Shown here: positions 10,333 to 18,817 of the stretch, piece after piece | Position numbering within the stretch: position 1 is the first letter of the stretch | How the letters are laid out: every line of letters begins with the position of its first letter | Source: Mixta gaviniae | GTDB lineage: Bacteria; Pseudomonadota; Gammaproteobacteria; Enterobacterales; Enterobacteriaceae | Direction of reading: 5' to 3' | Length of the DNA stretch: 64,000 nt | Assembly: GCF_002953195.1 (NCBI RefSeq) | Contig: NZ_CP026377.1 | Location: 1,488,001-1,552,000 of the forward strand | Made by a program: the position numbers and the translations under genes | Notes under the pieces: generated by a model | Database searches by the model: none | What the model was told of the DNA's origin: nothing | What the model saw: the letters and a program-made list of their open reading frames with translations, nothing else

Positions 10333-10356
10333 CGGTATATATTAATTTATATAACG
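10333..10356. promoter_or_regulatory. ModE-like molybdate-responsive operator upstream of moaA
   Basis: CGGTATAT (10333-10340) and ATATAACG (10349-10356) form a near-palindrome with an eight-base centre, the CG-N-TATAT...ATATA-N-CG shape of ModE sites at E. coli modA and moaA. It would be centred roughly 57 bases upstream of the predicted start point, a sensible position for activation of moa by ModE-molybdate. The ModE gene itself is not in the window. Confidence 0.68.
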
Positions 10357-10365
10357 AAATTGGCC

Positions 10366-10395
10366 GTGGCATGCCCTGACAATTAGCGCTACTAT
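10366..10395 (+). promoter_or_regulatory. Candidate moaA promoter
   Basis: GTGGCA (10366-10371) and TACTAT (10390-10395) with an 18-base spacer each match 4 of 6 to the sigma-70 hexamers. Transcription would begin near 10402, just before the riboswitch. A small palindrome, CCTGTTTAACAGG, follows at 10405-10417. Confidence 0.4.
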
Positions 10396-10423
10396 TTGTC
10401 GGTTCCTGTTTAACAGGCAAAAC

Positions 10424-10533
10424 CACACTCAAGCCTTTGCGCCTACGTCATCTGATACGGGGCACTGGCCGCAGCCGCGAGCTGCCAGGGTGCAGAAAGA
10501 AATGACTGCATCTCCCATTTGGAAAGGTGTTCT
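10424..10533 (+). ncRNA. Moco (molybdenum cofactor) riboswitch in the moaA leader
   Basis: The leader carries the conserved order of the MOCO RNA motif: CACTCAAGCC, GGGGCACTGGCCGCAGCC, GAGCTGCCAGGGTGCAGA, AAGAAATGACTGCATCTCC and finally GGAAAGGTGT. GGCACTGGC pairs with GCCAGGGTGC, and the last arm (GGAAAGG) is also the Shine-Dalgarno sequence of moaA, so ligand binding can hide the ribosome site. In E. coli this class shuts moaABCDE when the cofactor is plentiful. An in-frame ATG at 10490 lies inside the RNA structure and is not the start. Confidence 0.88.
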
Positions 10534-10534
10534 G

Positions 10535-11521
10535 GTGAACCAATTTACTGATTCCTATGCGCGCAAGTTCTATTACTTGCGTTTGTCGATCACGGACGTG
10601 TGCAATTTCCGTTGCACTTACTGTCTGCCTGACGGCTATAAGCCGCAGGGCGCGACCAATAAAAGCTTTCTCTCCCTTGACGAAATTCGCCGCGTCACGC
10701 GTGCGTTCGCCAGCGCCGGCACCGAAAAAGTGCGCCTTACCGGCGGCGAGCCGAGCCTGCGCCGCGATTTTGTCGATATCATCGCCGCAGTGCGCGAAAA
10801 CCCCGGCATCCGCCAGCTGGCGGTGACCACCAACGGCTACCGCATGGCGCGCGATGTGGCGCGCTGGCGCGAAGCCGGCCTGACCTCCATCAACGTCAGC
10901 GTCGACAGTCTTGACGCTCGTCAATTCCACGCCATCACCGGCCAGGATAAATTTCACCAGGTGATGCGCGGCATCGATGCCGCCTTTGAGGCGGGATTCA
11001 GCAAGGTCAAGGTCAACAGCGTACTGATGCGCGACGTCAACGATCGCAGCCTGCAGACCTTTCTTGACTGGATCCGTCATCGTCCCATTCAGCTGCGTTT
11101 TATTGAGCTGATGGAGACCGGCGACGGCGGCGATCTGTTTAAACGCCACCATATTTCCGGCGAGATCATTCGCGATCGGCTGATTATGCAAGGCTGGCAG
11201 CGCCAGCTACGCGACCGCAGCGACGGCCCGGCGCAGGTGTTCCGCCACCCTGACTATCAGGGCGAAATCGGTCTGATCATGCCCTATGAGAAGGATTTCT
11301 GCGCCAGCTGCAACCGCCTGCGCGTTTCCGCTGTCGGCAATTTGCATCTCTGCCTGTTCGGCGATGGCGGCGTGCCGCTGCGCGACCTGCTGGCCTCCGA
11401 CGCGCAGCAGGATGAGCTGCAGGCGCGCATCGCCGCCAGCCTCGGCCGCAAGAAGCAGACGCACTTCCTGCATCAGGGCAATACCGGCATCACGCAGAAT
11501 CTCTCATTTATCGGCGGCTAA
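10535..11521 (+). CDS. moaA: GTP 3',8-cyclase
   Basis: Radical-SAM enzyme that starts molybdopterin synthesis by cyclising GTP, working with MoaC. 328 residues. Seen: CNFRCTYC with cysteines 23, 27 and 30 for the SAM cluster, the SAM-binding LTGGEPSLR, the C-terminal cluster around FCASCNRLR and LHLCLFG, and the terminal Gly-Gly needed for activity. I choose GTG 10535: GGAAAGG lies seven bases upstream and [15 protein letters not shown] aligns with the E. coli N terminus. The longer frame from 10490 runs through the riboswitch. First gene of moaABCDE. Confidence 0.96.
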   Translation: MNQFTDSYARKFYYLRLSITDVCNFRCTYCLPDGYKPQGATNKSFLSLDEIRRVTRAFASAGTEKVRLTGGEPSLRRDFVDIIAAVRENPGIRQLAVTTNGYRMARDVARWREAGLTSINVSVDSLDARQFHAITGQDKFHQVMRGIDAAFEAGFSKVKVNSVLMRDVNDRSLQTFLDWIRHRPIQLRFIELMETGDGGDLFKRHHISGEIIRDRLIMQGWQRQLRDRSDGPAQVFRHPDYQGEIGLIMPYEKDFCASCNRLRVSAVGNLHLCLFGDGGVPLRDLLASDAQQDELQARIAASLGRKKQTHFLHQGNTGITQNLSFIGG

Positions 11522-11534
11522 CCTGGAGGAAAGC

Positions 11535-12050
11535 ATGGGCAAAGCCACTCAGGAATTTCAGGCGACGCGGATTGCGGTACTGACCGTTTCCGACCGTCGC
11601 GAGGCGCACGACGACACCTCAGGCGACTATCTGCGCGAAGCGGCAACGGAGGCGGGCCATCAGGTGCTTGACCACGCGATTGTTGCTGACAACCTTTACC
11701 GCATCCGTGCGGTGGTTTCCAGCTGGATTGCCAGCGACGATATTCAGGTGATCCTGATTAACGGCGGCACCGGCTTTAACAGCAAAAACAGCACGCCAGA
11801 AGCGTTGTTGCCGCTGTTCGACCGGGAGATCGAAGGCTTTGGCGAAGTGTTCCGTATGCTCTCCTGGGAGGAGATCGGTTCCGCGACGCTGCAGTCGCGT
11901 GCCGTCGCCGGGATGGCCAACCAGACGCTGATCTTCGCCATGCCGGGTTCGACTTCCGCCTGCCGCACCGCCTGGGAGCGCATTATCTGTGAGCAGCTGG
12001 ATGCCCGTACGCGTCCCTGCCAGTTCGTTTCACATCTGAAAAAAGCGTAA
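11535..12050 (+). CDS. moaB: Molybdenum cofactor biosynthesis protein MoaB
   Basis: 171-residue MPT-binding protein of the MoaB/Mog fold. In other organisms relatives adenylylate molybdopterin; the E. coli protein appears dispensable because MogA does this. Seen: [35 protein letters not shown] and [15 protein letters not shown] 11535 follows TGGAGGAAAGC, 13 bases after moaA. The frame stays open upstream into moaA, but that part is out-of-phase moaA sequence. Confidence 0.95.
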   Translation: MGKATQEFQATRIAVLTVSDRREAHDDTSGDYLREAATEAGHQVLDHAIVADNLYRIRAVVSSWIASDDIQVILINGGTGFNSKNSTPEALLPLFDREIEGFGEVFRMLSWEEIGSATLQSRAVAGMANQTLIFAMPGSTSACRTAWERIICEQLDARTRPCQFVSHLKKA

Positions 12051-12052
12051 CT

Positions 12053-12538
12053 ATGTCGCAATTAACCCACATTAATGCCGCCGGCGAGGCGCATATGGTC
12101 GACGTTTCGGCCAAGGCGGAAACGCTGCGCGAAGCGCGCGCGGAAGCGTGCGTCGTAATGGCGCCCGCCACGCTGCAAATGATTATCGAAGGGCGTCACC
12201 ATAAAGGGGACGTCTTTGCTACCGCGCGCATCGCCGGCATTCAGGCCGCGAAGCGTACCTGGGAGCTGATCCCGCTCTGCCATCCGCTGATGCTGAGCAA
12301 AGTTGAAGTGGAACTGACCGCCGAGCCGGAAAAAAACCGCGTGCGCATCGAGTCGGTTTGCCGCCTCACCGGCAAAACCGGCGTCGAAATGGAAGCGCTG
12401 ACCGCCGCCTCGGTGGCCGCGCTGACCATCTACGATATGTGCAAAGCGGTGCAGAAAGATATGGTGATTGAATCGGTGCGCCTGCTGCAGAAAAGCGGCG
12501 GCAAATCGGGCGATTTTCAGGCGGTGGATCATGATTAA
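12053..12538 (+). CDS. moaC: Cyclic pyranopterin monophosphate synthase
   Basis: Partner of MoaA that rearranges 3',8-cyclo-GTP into cyclic pyranopterin monophosphate. 161 residues, the E. coli length. Seen: [18 protein letters not shown] at the start, [19 protein letters not shown], the conserved [35 protein letters not shown] with catalytic acidic residues and KDMVIE. It starts two bases after moaB and overlaps moaD by eight bases. Confidence 0.97.
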   Translation: MSQLTHINAAGEAHMVDVSAKAETLREARAEACVVMAPATLQMIIEGRHHKGDVFATARIAGIQAAKRTWELIPLCHPLMLSKVEVELTAEPEKNRVRIESVCRLTGKTGVEMEALTAASVAALTIYDMCKAVQKDMVIESVRLLQKSGGKSGDFQAVDHD

Positions 12539-12776
12539 GGTACTGTTCTTCGCCCAGGTGCGCGAGCTGGTGGAGACCGCCGCGCTGTCGCTGACGGCAG
12601 AGTACGCCACGGTCGAAGAGTTGCGGACGGCACTGGCCGCGCGCGGCGATCGCTGGGATCTGGCGCTCACTCCGGGCAAGCTGCTCGCCTCGGTCAATCA
12701 GACGCTGGTGTCGCTGCAGCACCCGATTCAGGATGGCGACGAGGTGGCGTTCTTCCCGCCGGTAACCGGAGGCTGA
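12531..12776 (+). CDS. moaD: Molybdopterin synthase sulfur carrier subunit
   Basis: 81-residue ubiquitin-like protein ending in Gly-Gly, whose C terminus becomes a thiocarboxylate (charged by MoeB) and delivers sulfur to MoaE. Seen: [13 protein letters not shown] start and the FFPPVTGG tail. ATG 12531 lies inside the end of moaC (overlap of eight bases). The same frame is open 21 codons further upstream, but that is moaC sequence read out of phase. Confidence 0.96.
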   Translation: MIKVLFFAQVRELVETAALSLTAEYATVEELRTALAARGDRWDLALTPGKLLASVNQTLVSLQHPIQDGDEVAFFPPVTGG

Positions 12777-12777
12777 T

Positions 12778-13230
12778 ATGACGACCCGTATTCGCGTCGG
12801 CCAGCCGCCGTTCAGCGTGGCCGACGAGTACCAGTGGCTTTCCGCCAGTAATGAAGATGGCGCGATAGTCACCTTTACCGGCAAAGTGCGCAATCATAAC
12901 CTGGGCGATAACGTCTCCGCCCTGACGCTGGAGCATTATCCCGGTATGACGGAAAAGGCGCTGGCGGAGATCGTCGGGGAAGCGCGTACGCGCTGGCCGC
13001 TGCATCTGGTCAGCGTTATCCATCGCGTTGGGGCGCTTTTTCCCGGTGATGAGATCGTGTTTGTCGGCGTGAGCGCCGCGCACCGCGGCGCGGCTTTTGA
13101 AGCGGCCGAGTTTATTATGGACTACCTGAAAACCCGCGCGCCGTTCTGGAAACGGGAAGCGACGCCGCAGGGCGACCGCTGGGTTGAGGCGCGCGACAGC
13201 GATCGGCAGGCCGCCGGCCGCTGGGATTAA
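12778..13230 (+). CDS. moaE: Molybdopterin synthase catalytic subunit
   Basis: Catalytic subunit of the MoaD2-MoaE2 heterotetramer that makes the dithiolene of molybdopterin. 150 residues, the E. coli length. Seen: GAIVTFTGKVRNHN, LEHYPGMTEKAL, VIHRVGALFPGDEIVFVGVSA, HRGAAFEAAEFIMDYLKTRAPFWKRE with the active-site lysine. Last gene of the moa operon, one base after moaD. Its final four bases overlap the end of the convergent lipoprotein gene. Confidence 0.97.
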   Translation: MTTRIRVGQPPFSVADEYQWLSASNEDGAIVTFTGKVRNHNLGDNVSALTLEHYPGMTEKALAEIVGEARTRWPLHLVSVIHRVGALFPGDEIVFVGVSAAHRGAAFEAAEFIMDYLKTRAPFWKREATPQGDRWVEARDSDRQAAGRWD

Positions 13231-14021
13231 GGGGTTTTATGGCGCTTCGTCTGTTCTGAGGGGCCGAATTCGGTGTCGCCGTGCGCATGCTCGCCGCCGC
13301 CCTTAACGCGCTGCAGCTGAATGGGATCGCCATTCTGCCAGGCGTTGGCCCCTTTAACTACCGGGTTGGCGACGATATCGGCGCGCTCCTGACGCATTTT
13401 ACGGCTGTCGATGCCGAAACGCGCATCGCGATCTTTCAGCAACCGCTGATCGAGCTGGCCGTCGGCGGTAAAGCCCATCATCAACGCCGGAATACCGAAC
13501 GGCAGGGTTTTATCGCGGTCGGTGTGCCAGGTGTGCCAGGTTTTCCCGTAGGTGTTCACCAGTTTGGTCATCAGCGCTTTATCCGCCGTGTCCGGCAGGC
13601 CCGGCGCCACCAGCGTGCCTGATTTCACCTCATAGCTGTGGCTGTGCCACAGTTTTTTCTCTTCCGGCGGCAGGGTTTTAAACAGCCGCTCGCTGATAAT
13701 ATATTCCACCCCCATCAGACGCGCGTCGCGCGTGTTGCCATCATAAATCAGCGCCTGCATCACATCGTCGTTCAGGATGGTGACATAGTGGTGCGCTTCC
13801 ATCTGGCCGTTTTTATCGCCGCTGTAAAAATGGAAGCCATCGAGGTAAGCGTTGATGGCGTCAATCGGCGGACGCGACTGCAGCGCGGCGGCACCGGTAT
13901 CAAGAAGCTTCATTTTTGCTGATGTCGGGGCGCCTGGGGTCTGCACCTGCGCAGGGGTATTGTTTGCGCCGCAGCCGGCAAGCATCAATGCTGAAAGCGC
14001 CGGCAACCATAACTTTTTCAT
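13227..14021 (-). CDS. OBAP/DUF1264 family lipoprotein
   Basis: 264-residue protein with a lipoprotein signal peptide: MKKLWLPALSALMLAGC, cysteine at residue 17. The mature part matches the DUF1264 (oil-body-associated protein-like) family: DGFHFYSGDKNGQMEAHHYV, QALIYDG, LMGVEYIISERLFKTLP, LWHSHSYEVKSG, and PFGIPALMMGFT. Function in bacteria is unknown. The histidines of HHYV and WHSHSYEV are the most conserved-looking residues. It is convergent with moaE and shares no obvious operon partner. Confidence 0.85.
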   Translation of the reverse strand: MKKLWLPALSALMLAGCGANNTPAQVQTPGAPTSAKMKLLDTGAAALQSRPPIDAINAYLDGFHFYSGDKNGQMEAHHYVTILNDDVMQALIYDGNTRDARLMGVEYIISERLFKTLPPEEKKLWHSHSYEVKSGTLVAPGLPDTADKALMTKLVNTYGKTWHTWHTDRDKTLPFGIPALMMGFTADGQLDQRLLKDRDARFGIDSRKMRQERADIVANPVVKGANAWQNGDPIQLQRVKGGGEHAHGDTEFGPSEQTKRHKTP

Positions 14022-14179
14022 TCTTTACTCCGGTAATAACAATTAACAATTCTTAACGTTAGCGTAAATTCGGAAAAGTGAAAGGCGGCGGGGCGAGGTA
14101 ACGGGCAGCGGGGCAAAACTGGCAATTTTTCGCGTCAGTGGGTAAGGTGCGCTTATTCTCATCAGACTCAGGGACAGGT

Positions 14180-15268
14180 ATGTCATTTCAGCGTTTCCGC
14201 TTACTCCCGCTCGTCGCGCTGCTGGCGCTGGCGGGCTGTACCAGCAAACAGCCACAGACGCCGCAGCAAACGCCGCAGCAGGTGCAGGCGCGCGTGATAA
14301 AGCTGATGCCCGCCGACGTGCGGCAAAAAGCGGACTGGGCCGGCGATATCGCCACCGCCTTCCGCACGCAAAAGATTGAGCCCAGCGACAGCCATATCTG
14401 CGCGGTGATCGCCGTCGCCGATCAGGAAACCAATTTTAACGCCGATGCGCCGGTGCCCGGCCTGCCGAAAATCGCCTGGGGCGAGATCGACAAACGGGCG
14501 GCGCGGCTGCATATTCCGGCCTTCCTGGTGCGTACCGCGCTGATGATTAAGTCACCCAACGGCCGCAGCTATGCCGACCGGCTCGATAGCGTGCGCACCG
14601 AAAAAGAGCTGAGTGCCGTCTTCGATGATTTTATCAATATGGTGCCGATGGGGCAGACGCTGTTCGGCAATCTCAATCCGATCCATACCGGCGGGCCGAT
14701 GCAGGTCAGCATCGCCTTTGCCGAAGCGAACGCGCAGGGCTACCCGTGGCCGGTTGAAAACAGCATCCGTCAGGAGGTGTTTACCCGGCACGGCGGCATC
14801 TGGTTCGGGGTGAAACATCTGCTGGGCTATCCGGCGAACTACAGCGCGCCGCTTTATCGCTTCGCCGACTTCAACGCCGGCTGGTACGCCAGCCGCAACG
14901 CGGCGTTTCAGGCAGCGGTGGCGCGCGTCACCGGCATGAAGCTGGCGCTGGACGGCGATCTGATTCTGTATGGATCCGATAAGGCGGGCGCCACCGAACT
15001 GGCGGTGCGTACCCTCGGCGCACAGCTGGATATGAGCGATCGCGCCATTCGCCGCGATTTGGAGAAGGGCGAGAAGCCCGATTTCGCCGAGAGCGCCCTC
15101 TGGAAGCAGGTATTCACGCTGGCGGATAAGCAGGCGGGACGTCGGCTGCCGCGCGAGATGCTGCCCGGCATTGCGCTGGAAAGCCCGAAAATCACCCGCA
15201 AACTGACCACCGCCTGGTTCGCCCAGCGCGTCGACAGCCGCTATCAGCAATGTATGGCGCGCCGGTAA
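14180..15268 (+). CDS. DUF1615 family lipoprotein
   Basis: 362 residues with a lipoprotein signal (LLPLVALLALAGC, cysteine near residue 18), then a Gln/Pro-rich linker (SKQPQTPQQTPQQVQ) and a long domain resembling DUF1615. Seen: AVIAVADQETNFNADAPVPG, which has a lysozyme/lytic-transglycosylase flavour, GMKLALDGDLILYG and AVRTLGAQLDMSDRAIRRDL. The role is unknown; a link to cell-wall turnover is only a guess from the Glu in the DQETNF stretch. ATG 14180 follows GGGACAGGT. A GTG/ATG 14 codons upstream lacks a signal peptide context. Confidence 0.75.
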   Translation: MSFQRFRLLPLVALLALAGCTSKQPQTPQQTPQQVQARVIKLMPADVRQKADWAGDIATAFRTQKIEPSDSHICAVIAVADQETNFNADAPVPGLPKIAWGEIDKRAARLHIPAFLVRTALMIKSPNGRSYADRLDSVRTEKELSAVFDDFINMVPMGQTLFGNLNPIHTGGPMQVSIAFAEANAQGYPWPVENSIRQEVFTRHGGIWFGVKHLLGYPANYSAPLYRFADFNAGWYASRNAAFQAAVARVTGMKLALDGDLILYGSDKAGATELAVRTLGAQLDMSDRAIRRDLEKGEKPDFAESALWKQVFTLADKQAGRRLPREMLPGIALESPKITRKLTTAWFAQRVDSRYQQCMARR

Positions 15269-15292
15269 AAAAAAAAACCTGATTTTTTCAGG
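15267..15292 (-). terminator. Rho-independent terminator of the chemoreceptor gene
   Basis: Read on the minus strand: stem CCTGA/TCAGG (15278-15292) followed by a run of eleven T (15267-15277). It lies 13 bases after the chemoreceptor stop codon and also touches the end of the convergent DUF1615 gene. Confidence 0.75.
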
Positions 15293-15304
15293 GGCGTTAT
15301 GTTG

Positions 15305-17248
15305 TTACGCGTGCGGCTCCAGCTGGAAGGTGGAAACGGTCTCCGCCAGCTGACGTGCCTGATCTTCCAGCGAGGCGGCGGCGGCGGACATCTCCTGCAC
15401 CAGCGCGGCGTTCTGCTGCGTGACGCCATCCATCTCATTGACCGCCACGCTTACCTGGCTGATGCCCAGCGACTGCTCATCGGATGCGTTCACAATCTCA
15501 TCAATGATTGACTGCACCGCCGAGACTGATTCAGTCATCGCCTGCATGGTTTGGCCGGTTTCGTTAACCAGCGAAACGCCACTACTGACGCGCGCTGCCG
15601 ACTCTTCAATCAGCGCGGAGATCTCTTTTACCGCGTTGGCGGAACGCTGCGCCAGGTTGCGCACTTCAGAGGCGACCACCGCGAAGCCGCGTCCCTGCTC
15701 CCCGGCGCGCGCTGCCTCTACCGCCGCGTTAAGCGCGAGGATATTGGTCTGGAAAGCGATACTATTGATCATGCTGGTGATATCGCCGATTTTACGTGAG
15801 CTTTCGTCGATCTGGCCCATGATCTCCACGACCTGACGCACCAGCGTCTCGCCGCGCTGCGCCACCGCTGTCGCGTTGCCGGTGAGGTTAGTCGCATGAT
15901 GGGCGTTATCGGCGTTGAGCTTCACCGTGGCTGTCAGCTGCTCCATGCTGGCCGCCGTCTCCTGCAGAGCGGACGCCTGCTGTTCGGTACGCGAGGAGAG
16001 ATCCAGGTTGCCGCTGGCGATTTCGCTGGCGCCGCTGCGCACCGAGGCGCTGGCGGTCATGATCTCGCCGACCATATTGCGCAGCTGCTGTTGCATGGTC
16101 TGCATGGCGTAAAAAATACTCTGGCTGTCGTTGGTCTGTACGCTGATCGGCCGGCTCAGGTCGCCCTGTGCCACCGCCAGCGCCAGGCTGGCGGCCTCTG
16201 CCGGCTCGCCGCCGATGGGGCGGGCAATTTTACGGGTGAAAATCAGCCCCAGCACGCCGCACACCACGACGATGCTTACCAGCATCAGCACCAGCGCATG
16301 AACCAGCTGACGGTTCGCCGCCGCCATCACTTCGCTGACCGGCGCGACAATCGCCAGTCGCCAGGGGGTGCCGCTGTTGCCGACGTTAATCGGCTGCCAG
16401 CTGATTAACGCTGCCTCTTTCAGCCAGGCATCCTGCTGCTCCTGCACGCCCGCCGCGCTGTTTTGCGCTCCTGTCCAGGCTTTGCCCGCCTGCGACGCAT
16501 CGGGACCGGCGATAACTTTACCGTCATTCGACAGCAACAGCGCATAGCCTTTGCCCTGCCAGGGTTTGATGGCGCTAATCGCTTTTTGCAGCGTCGCCAG
16601 TGAGAAATCGGTGGTAACTGAGCCTTTAAACTGGCCGTCTACCACGATCGGCGCGGCGATTGAGGTCAGCATGACGTCGACGCCGTTATAGGGATAAAGA
16701 TAAGGTTCGAGGATCACCTCTTTCATTCGCTGACGCGGCAGCAGATAGTAATCGCCGCTGCCCGCCTTTTCATAGTCGGTCAGGTTGTGCAGCGCAGGGC
16801 GGCCCGCTTCGCGCGCGACGTAACGTACGTAACGTCCGGCGGGATCCTGATCCGGCTGCCCGGCAAAGGTGGCATCTTTGCCGTCGAAGGCATTGGGTTC
16901 AAAGGCCAGCGACATCGAGAGGAAATCGCCGTGGGCGTTAAGCGTATCGACCAGCAGCCGATCCAGCGCACGCCGCTCGCTCAGGCCCGCCTCATGCAGG
17001 CTCCACGCGCCGGTGGCGAGCGCGCGCGCCGCATGCAGCGCACCGTCGAAACGGTTCTGGACCTGTTGGGCGTTGGCTTGGGCGATCTGCTGCAGGTAAT
17101 CCTGCGCCAGCTGGCGTTGCTGTTGACGCGACTGGCTGCTCAACAAACCGATGGTCAGCATAAAACCAAGGGAAATAGTCAGCATGCCGCTGATCAGCAT
17201 CAGCGTACGGGTGCGCATTTTGCGCCTGGTGGTCAGTGAATGAGACAT
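15305..17248 (-). CDS. Methyl-accepting chemotaxis protein with dCACHE-type sensor
   Basis: 647-residue inner-membrane chemoreceptor. Layout: cytoplasmic N terminus, membrane segment about residues 15-38, a periplasmic double-CACHE-like domain to about 310 ([54 protein letters not shown]), a second membrane segment ([18 protein letters not shown]), HAMP, and a signalling domain with the conserved tip region [30 protein letters not shown]. The C terminus (FQLEPHA) lacks an NWETF-type CheR tether. ATG 17248 follows GGGGAATTTC. The ligand is unknown; such sensors usually bind small carboxylates or amino acids. Confidence 0.93.
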   Translation of the reverse strand: MSHSLTTRRKMRTRTLMLISGMLTISLGFMLTIGLLSSQSRQQQRQLAQDYLQQIAQANAQQVQNRFDGALHAARALATGAWSLHEAGLSERRALDRLLVDTLNAHGDFLSMSLAFEPNAFDGKDATFAGQPDQDPAGRYVRYVAREAGRPALHNLTDYEKAGSGDYYLLPRQRMKEVILEPYLYPYNGVDVMLTSIAAPIVVDGQFKGSVTTDFSLATLQKAISAIKPWQGKGYALLLSNDGKVIAGPDASQAGKAWTGAQNSAAGVQEQQDAWLKEAALISWQPINVGNSGTPWRLAIVAPVSEVMAAANRQLVHALVLMLVSIVVVCGVLGLIFTRKIARPIGGEPAEAASLALAVAQGDLSRPISVQTNDSQSIFYAMQTMQQQLRNMVGEIMTASASVRSGASEIASGNLDLSSRTEQQASALQETAASMEQLTATVKLNADNAHHATNLTGNATAVAQRGETLVRQVVEIMGQIDESSRKIGDITSMINSIAFQTNILALNAAVEAARAGEQGRGFAVVASEVRNLAQRSANAVKEISALIEESAARVSSGVSLVNETGQTMQAMTESVSAVQSIIDEIVNASDEQSLGISQVSVAVNEMDGVTQQNAALVQEMSAAAASLEDQARQLAETVSTFQLEPHA

Positions 17249-17441
17249 GAAATTCCCCGGCAAGGTCAAAAGTAAAAAGACCTCCTGTCAGCGAATCTCC
17301 TTCTGCTCAGGTTATCGGCTACGCAGCGCACAAACTTTATACGCCGCAGCGGAAAGGGCGGATATCGACAGAGAAATAGCCTAACCGGCCAGATCTATGC
17401 CACACTTGTAGAACATATTTTTCACACAATCAGGGGGATAT

Positions 17442-18152
17442 ATGGATCGATTTCCACACTCTCAGGACACTATCGTGCAGCGCGCCGGCACCGGCCTGCA
17501 AACGTATATGGCGCAGGTTTATGGCTGGATGACCTGCGGCCTGCTGCTTACGGCGTTTATTTCCTGGTACGCCGCCAATACGCCAGCGGTGATGGAGCTG
17601 GTTTTTGCTAACCGAATGACCTTCTTCGGGCTGGTGATTGCTCAGCTGGCAGTGGTGTTTGTGCTGTCGGGGCTGGTGCATAAGCTCAGCGGGGCATTAG
17701 CGACAGCACTCTTTATGCTCTATTCGGCGCTGACCGGCCTGACGCTGGCCAGCATTTTTCTGGTTTATACCTACTCTTCTATCGCCAGCACCTTCTTCGT
17801 GACCGCCGGCATGTTCGGCGCCATGAGTTTCTGGGGCTACACCACCAAGCGCGACCTGAGCAAAATGGGCAGCATCCTGTTTATGGCGCTGATTGGCCTG
17901 CTGCTTGCTTCGCTGGTTAACTTCTGGCTGAAAAGCCCGGCGCTGATGTGGGCGATTACCTATATCGGCGTGCTGGTGTTCGTCGGCCTGACCGCCTATG
18001 ACACGCAGAAGCTGAAAGCGATTGGCGAACAGATTGACGTGCGTGATAAGGAAAATCTGCGTCGCTACTCCATTATGGGCGCGCTGACGCTCTATCTCGA
18101 CTTTATCAACCTGTTCCTGATGCTACTGCGCATCTTCGGCAACCGCCGTTAA
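17442..18152 (+). CDS. ybhL: Bax inhibitor-1 family inner-membrane protein YbhL
   Basis: 236-residue polytopic protein of the BI-1/TMBIM (LFG) family with about seven hydrophobic segments. Relatives are pH-sensitive calcium leak channels; the function of E. coli YbhL is not known. Seen: RAGTGLQTYMAQVYGWMTCGLL at the N terminus, GLTLASIFLVYTYSSI, and the conserved GLTAYDTQKLKAIGEQ with the aspartate of the family's pH-sensing pair. ATG follows AGGGGGATAT. It is transcribed alone and ends at a strong terminator. Confidence 0.92.
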   Translation: MDRFPHSQDTIVQRAGTGLQTYMAQVYGWMTCGLLLTAFISWYAANTPAVMELVFANRMTFFGLVIAQLAVVFVLSGLVHKLSGALATALFMLYSALTGLTLASIFLVYTYSSIASTFFVTAGMFGAMSFWGYTTKRDLSKMGSILFMALIGLLLASLVNFWLKSPALMWAITYIGVLVFVGLTAYDTQKLKAIGEQIDVRDKENLRRYSIMGALTLYLDFINLFLMLLRIFGNRR

Positions 18153-18169
18153 TTGACCCATCGCAGTGA

Positions 18170-18198
18170 AAAGGCCGATCCCAGGATCGGCCTTTTTT
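18170..18198 (+). terminator. Rho-independent terminator of ybhL
   Basis: AAAGGCCGATCC pairs with GGATCGGCCTTT around a very short loop, followed by TTTTTT, 17 bases after the ybhL stop codon. Confidence 0.88.
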
Positions 18199-18230
18199 AT
18201 GGGCGCAAAGTAAACGGCTATCGCCTGAAA

Positions 18231-18565
18231 GAGAAACGTCTGAGCCGCATAATGCACGCCACAAACGGGCATAAAATGTCAGGCGCAGGGATTCAGAGAA
18301 GAGCATAACCATCCACTAAAAGAAAACGCCTGAGCCGCATAACGCGTGCCGCAAACGGGAACAAATCTTAAGGCGTAGTGATTCAGAGAAGAGCATAACC
18401 ATCTACTAAAAGAGAAACGCCTGAGCCGCATAACGCGTGCTGTAAACGGGCATAAAACGTCAGGCGCAGGGGTGCAGAGAAGAGCATAACCATCCACTAA
18501 AAGAAAACGCCTGAGTCGCATAATGCGTGCCGCAAACGGGCACAAATCGTAAGGCGCAGGGGGTT
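18231..18565. repeat. Tandem array of four ~90-bp repeats
   Basis: Four head-to-tail copies with periods 90, 91 and 90 bases, each containing CTGAGCCGCATAA, a CAAACGGG block, AGGCGCAGG, TCAGAGAAGAGCATAACCAT and CACTAAAAGA. The anchor TGAGCCGCAT (TGAGTCGCAT in copy 4) begins at 18241, 18331, 18422 and 18512; copy 4 is cut off at about 18565. Copies differ at several positions. Each holds an inverted repeat (CGCCTGA ... TCAGGCG, exact in copy 3). Because 90 is a multiple of three, the minus strand shows an open frame with a repeating peptide, which I consider fortuitous. Confidence 0.9.
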
Positions 18566-18661
18566 CAGGCCGGAGAGTAAAGCGTCCCGCGCCAGGGATG
18601 GCGCGGGCCGAGCATGTCAGGGATGACGGGGTTTGCGTCTTTACGATCGGCCTGAACCCCC
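18559..18661. repeat. 103-bp palindromic element with AGGGAT hairpin loops
   Basis: Perfect 14-base terminal inverted repeats (GGGGGTTCAGGCCG at 18559-18572; complement at 18648-18661), with an inner GTAAAG/CTTTAC pair. Inside are two small hairpins with identical loops: CCCGCGCC-AGGGAT-GGCGCGGG (18586-18607, eight perfect pairs) and GTC-AGGGAT-GAC (18616-18627). AGGGAT in a hairpin loop resembles the CsrA recognition motif. The element interrupts the fourth copy of the 90-bp repeat. Its mobility or function is unknown. Confidence 0.8.
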
Positions 18662-18680
18662 GGCGCGGGCGCCGGACGCC

Positions 18681-18800
18681 GGGCGCCGGACACGACTTAG
18701 CGTGAAGGTTAGCGAAAGTCGCGTTCTTCCCGGTGCGCCGGGCACCGGACGCGACTTAGCGTGGGGTTTAGCGAAAGTCGCGTCCTTCCCTTAGCCGTCA
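18681..18800. repeat. Two ~60-bp direct repeats each forming a hairpin
   Basis: Copies at about 18681-18740 and 18741-18800 share CCGGAC-CGACTTAGCGTG, TTAGCGAAAGTCGCGT and CTTCCC. Each contains the inverted pair CGACTT ... AAGTCG (GCGACTT/AAGTCGC in the second) and a duplicated TAGCG. They follow a GC-rich run of GGCGCCGGACG type. No coding potential. Confidence 0.8.
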
Positions 18801-18817
18801 GCGCGCCTGCGGCTAAC
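18791..18817. repeat. Inverted repeat downstream of ybhN
   Basis: TTAGCCG and CGGCTAA arms with an internal TCAGCGCGCCTG centre, 15 bases past the end of ybhN. No T run follows in either direction, so it is not a classical terminator, though it could stabilise the 3' end of the ybhPON transcript. Confidence 0.5.

Noticed and set aside
10490..10534. Upstream ATG extension of moaA
   Set aside because: The sequence belongs to the Moco riboswitch, lacks a Shine-Dalgarno sequence and has no counterpart in E. coli MoaA; GTG 10535 has both.
11286..11534. Long upstream extension of the moaB frame
   Set aside because: It overlaps moaA out of phase; the ATG at 11535 has TGGAGGA before it and aligns with known MoaB.
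18279..18545. 88-codon minus-strand frame with internally repeated peptide
   Set aside because: It is the tandem 90-bp repeat read in one frame; no ribosome site, no family similarity, and the array explains it.
18231..18565. Possible CRISPR array
   Set aside because: Units are about 90 bases, contiguous and diverged, with no unique spacers between short identical repeats and no cas genes nearby.
18559..18661. Insertion sequence or MITE with target duplication
   Set aside because: Terminal inverted repeats are present, but I could not find a clear flanking target-site duplication, so I call it only a palindromic repeat.
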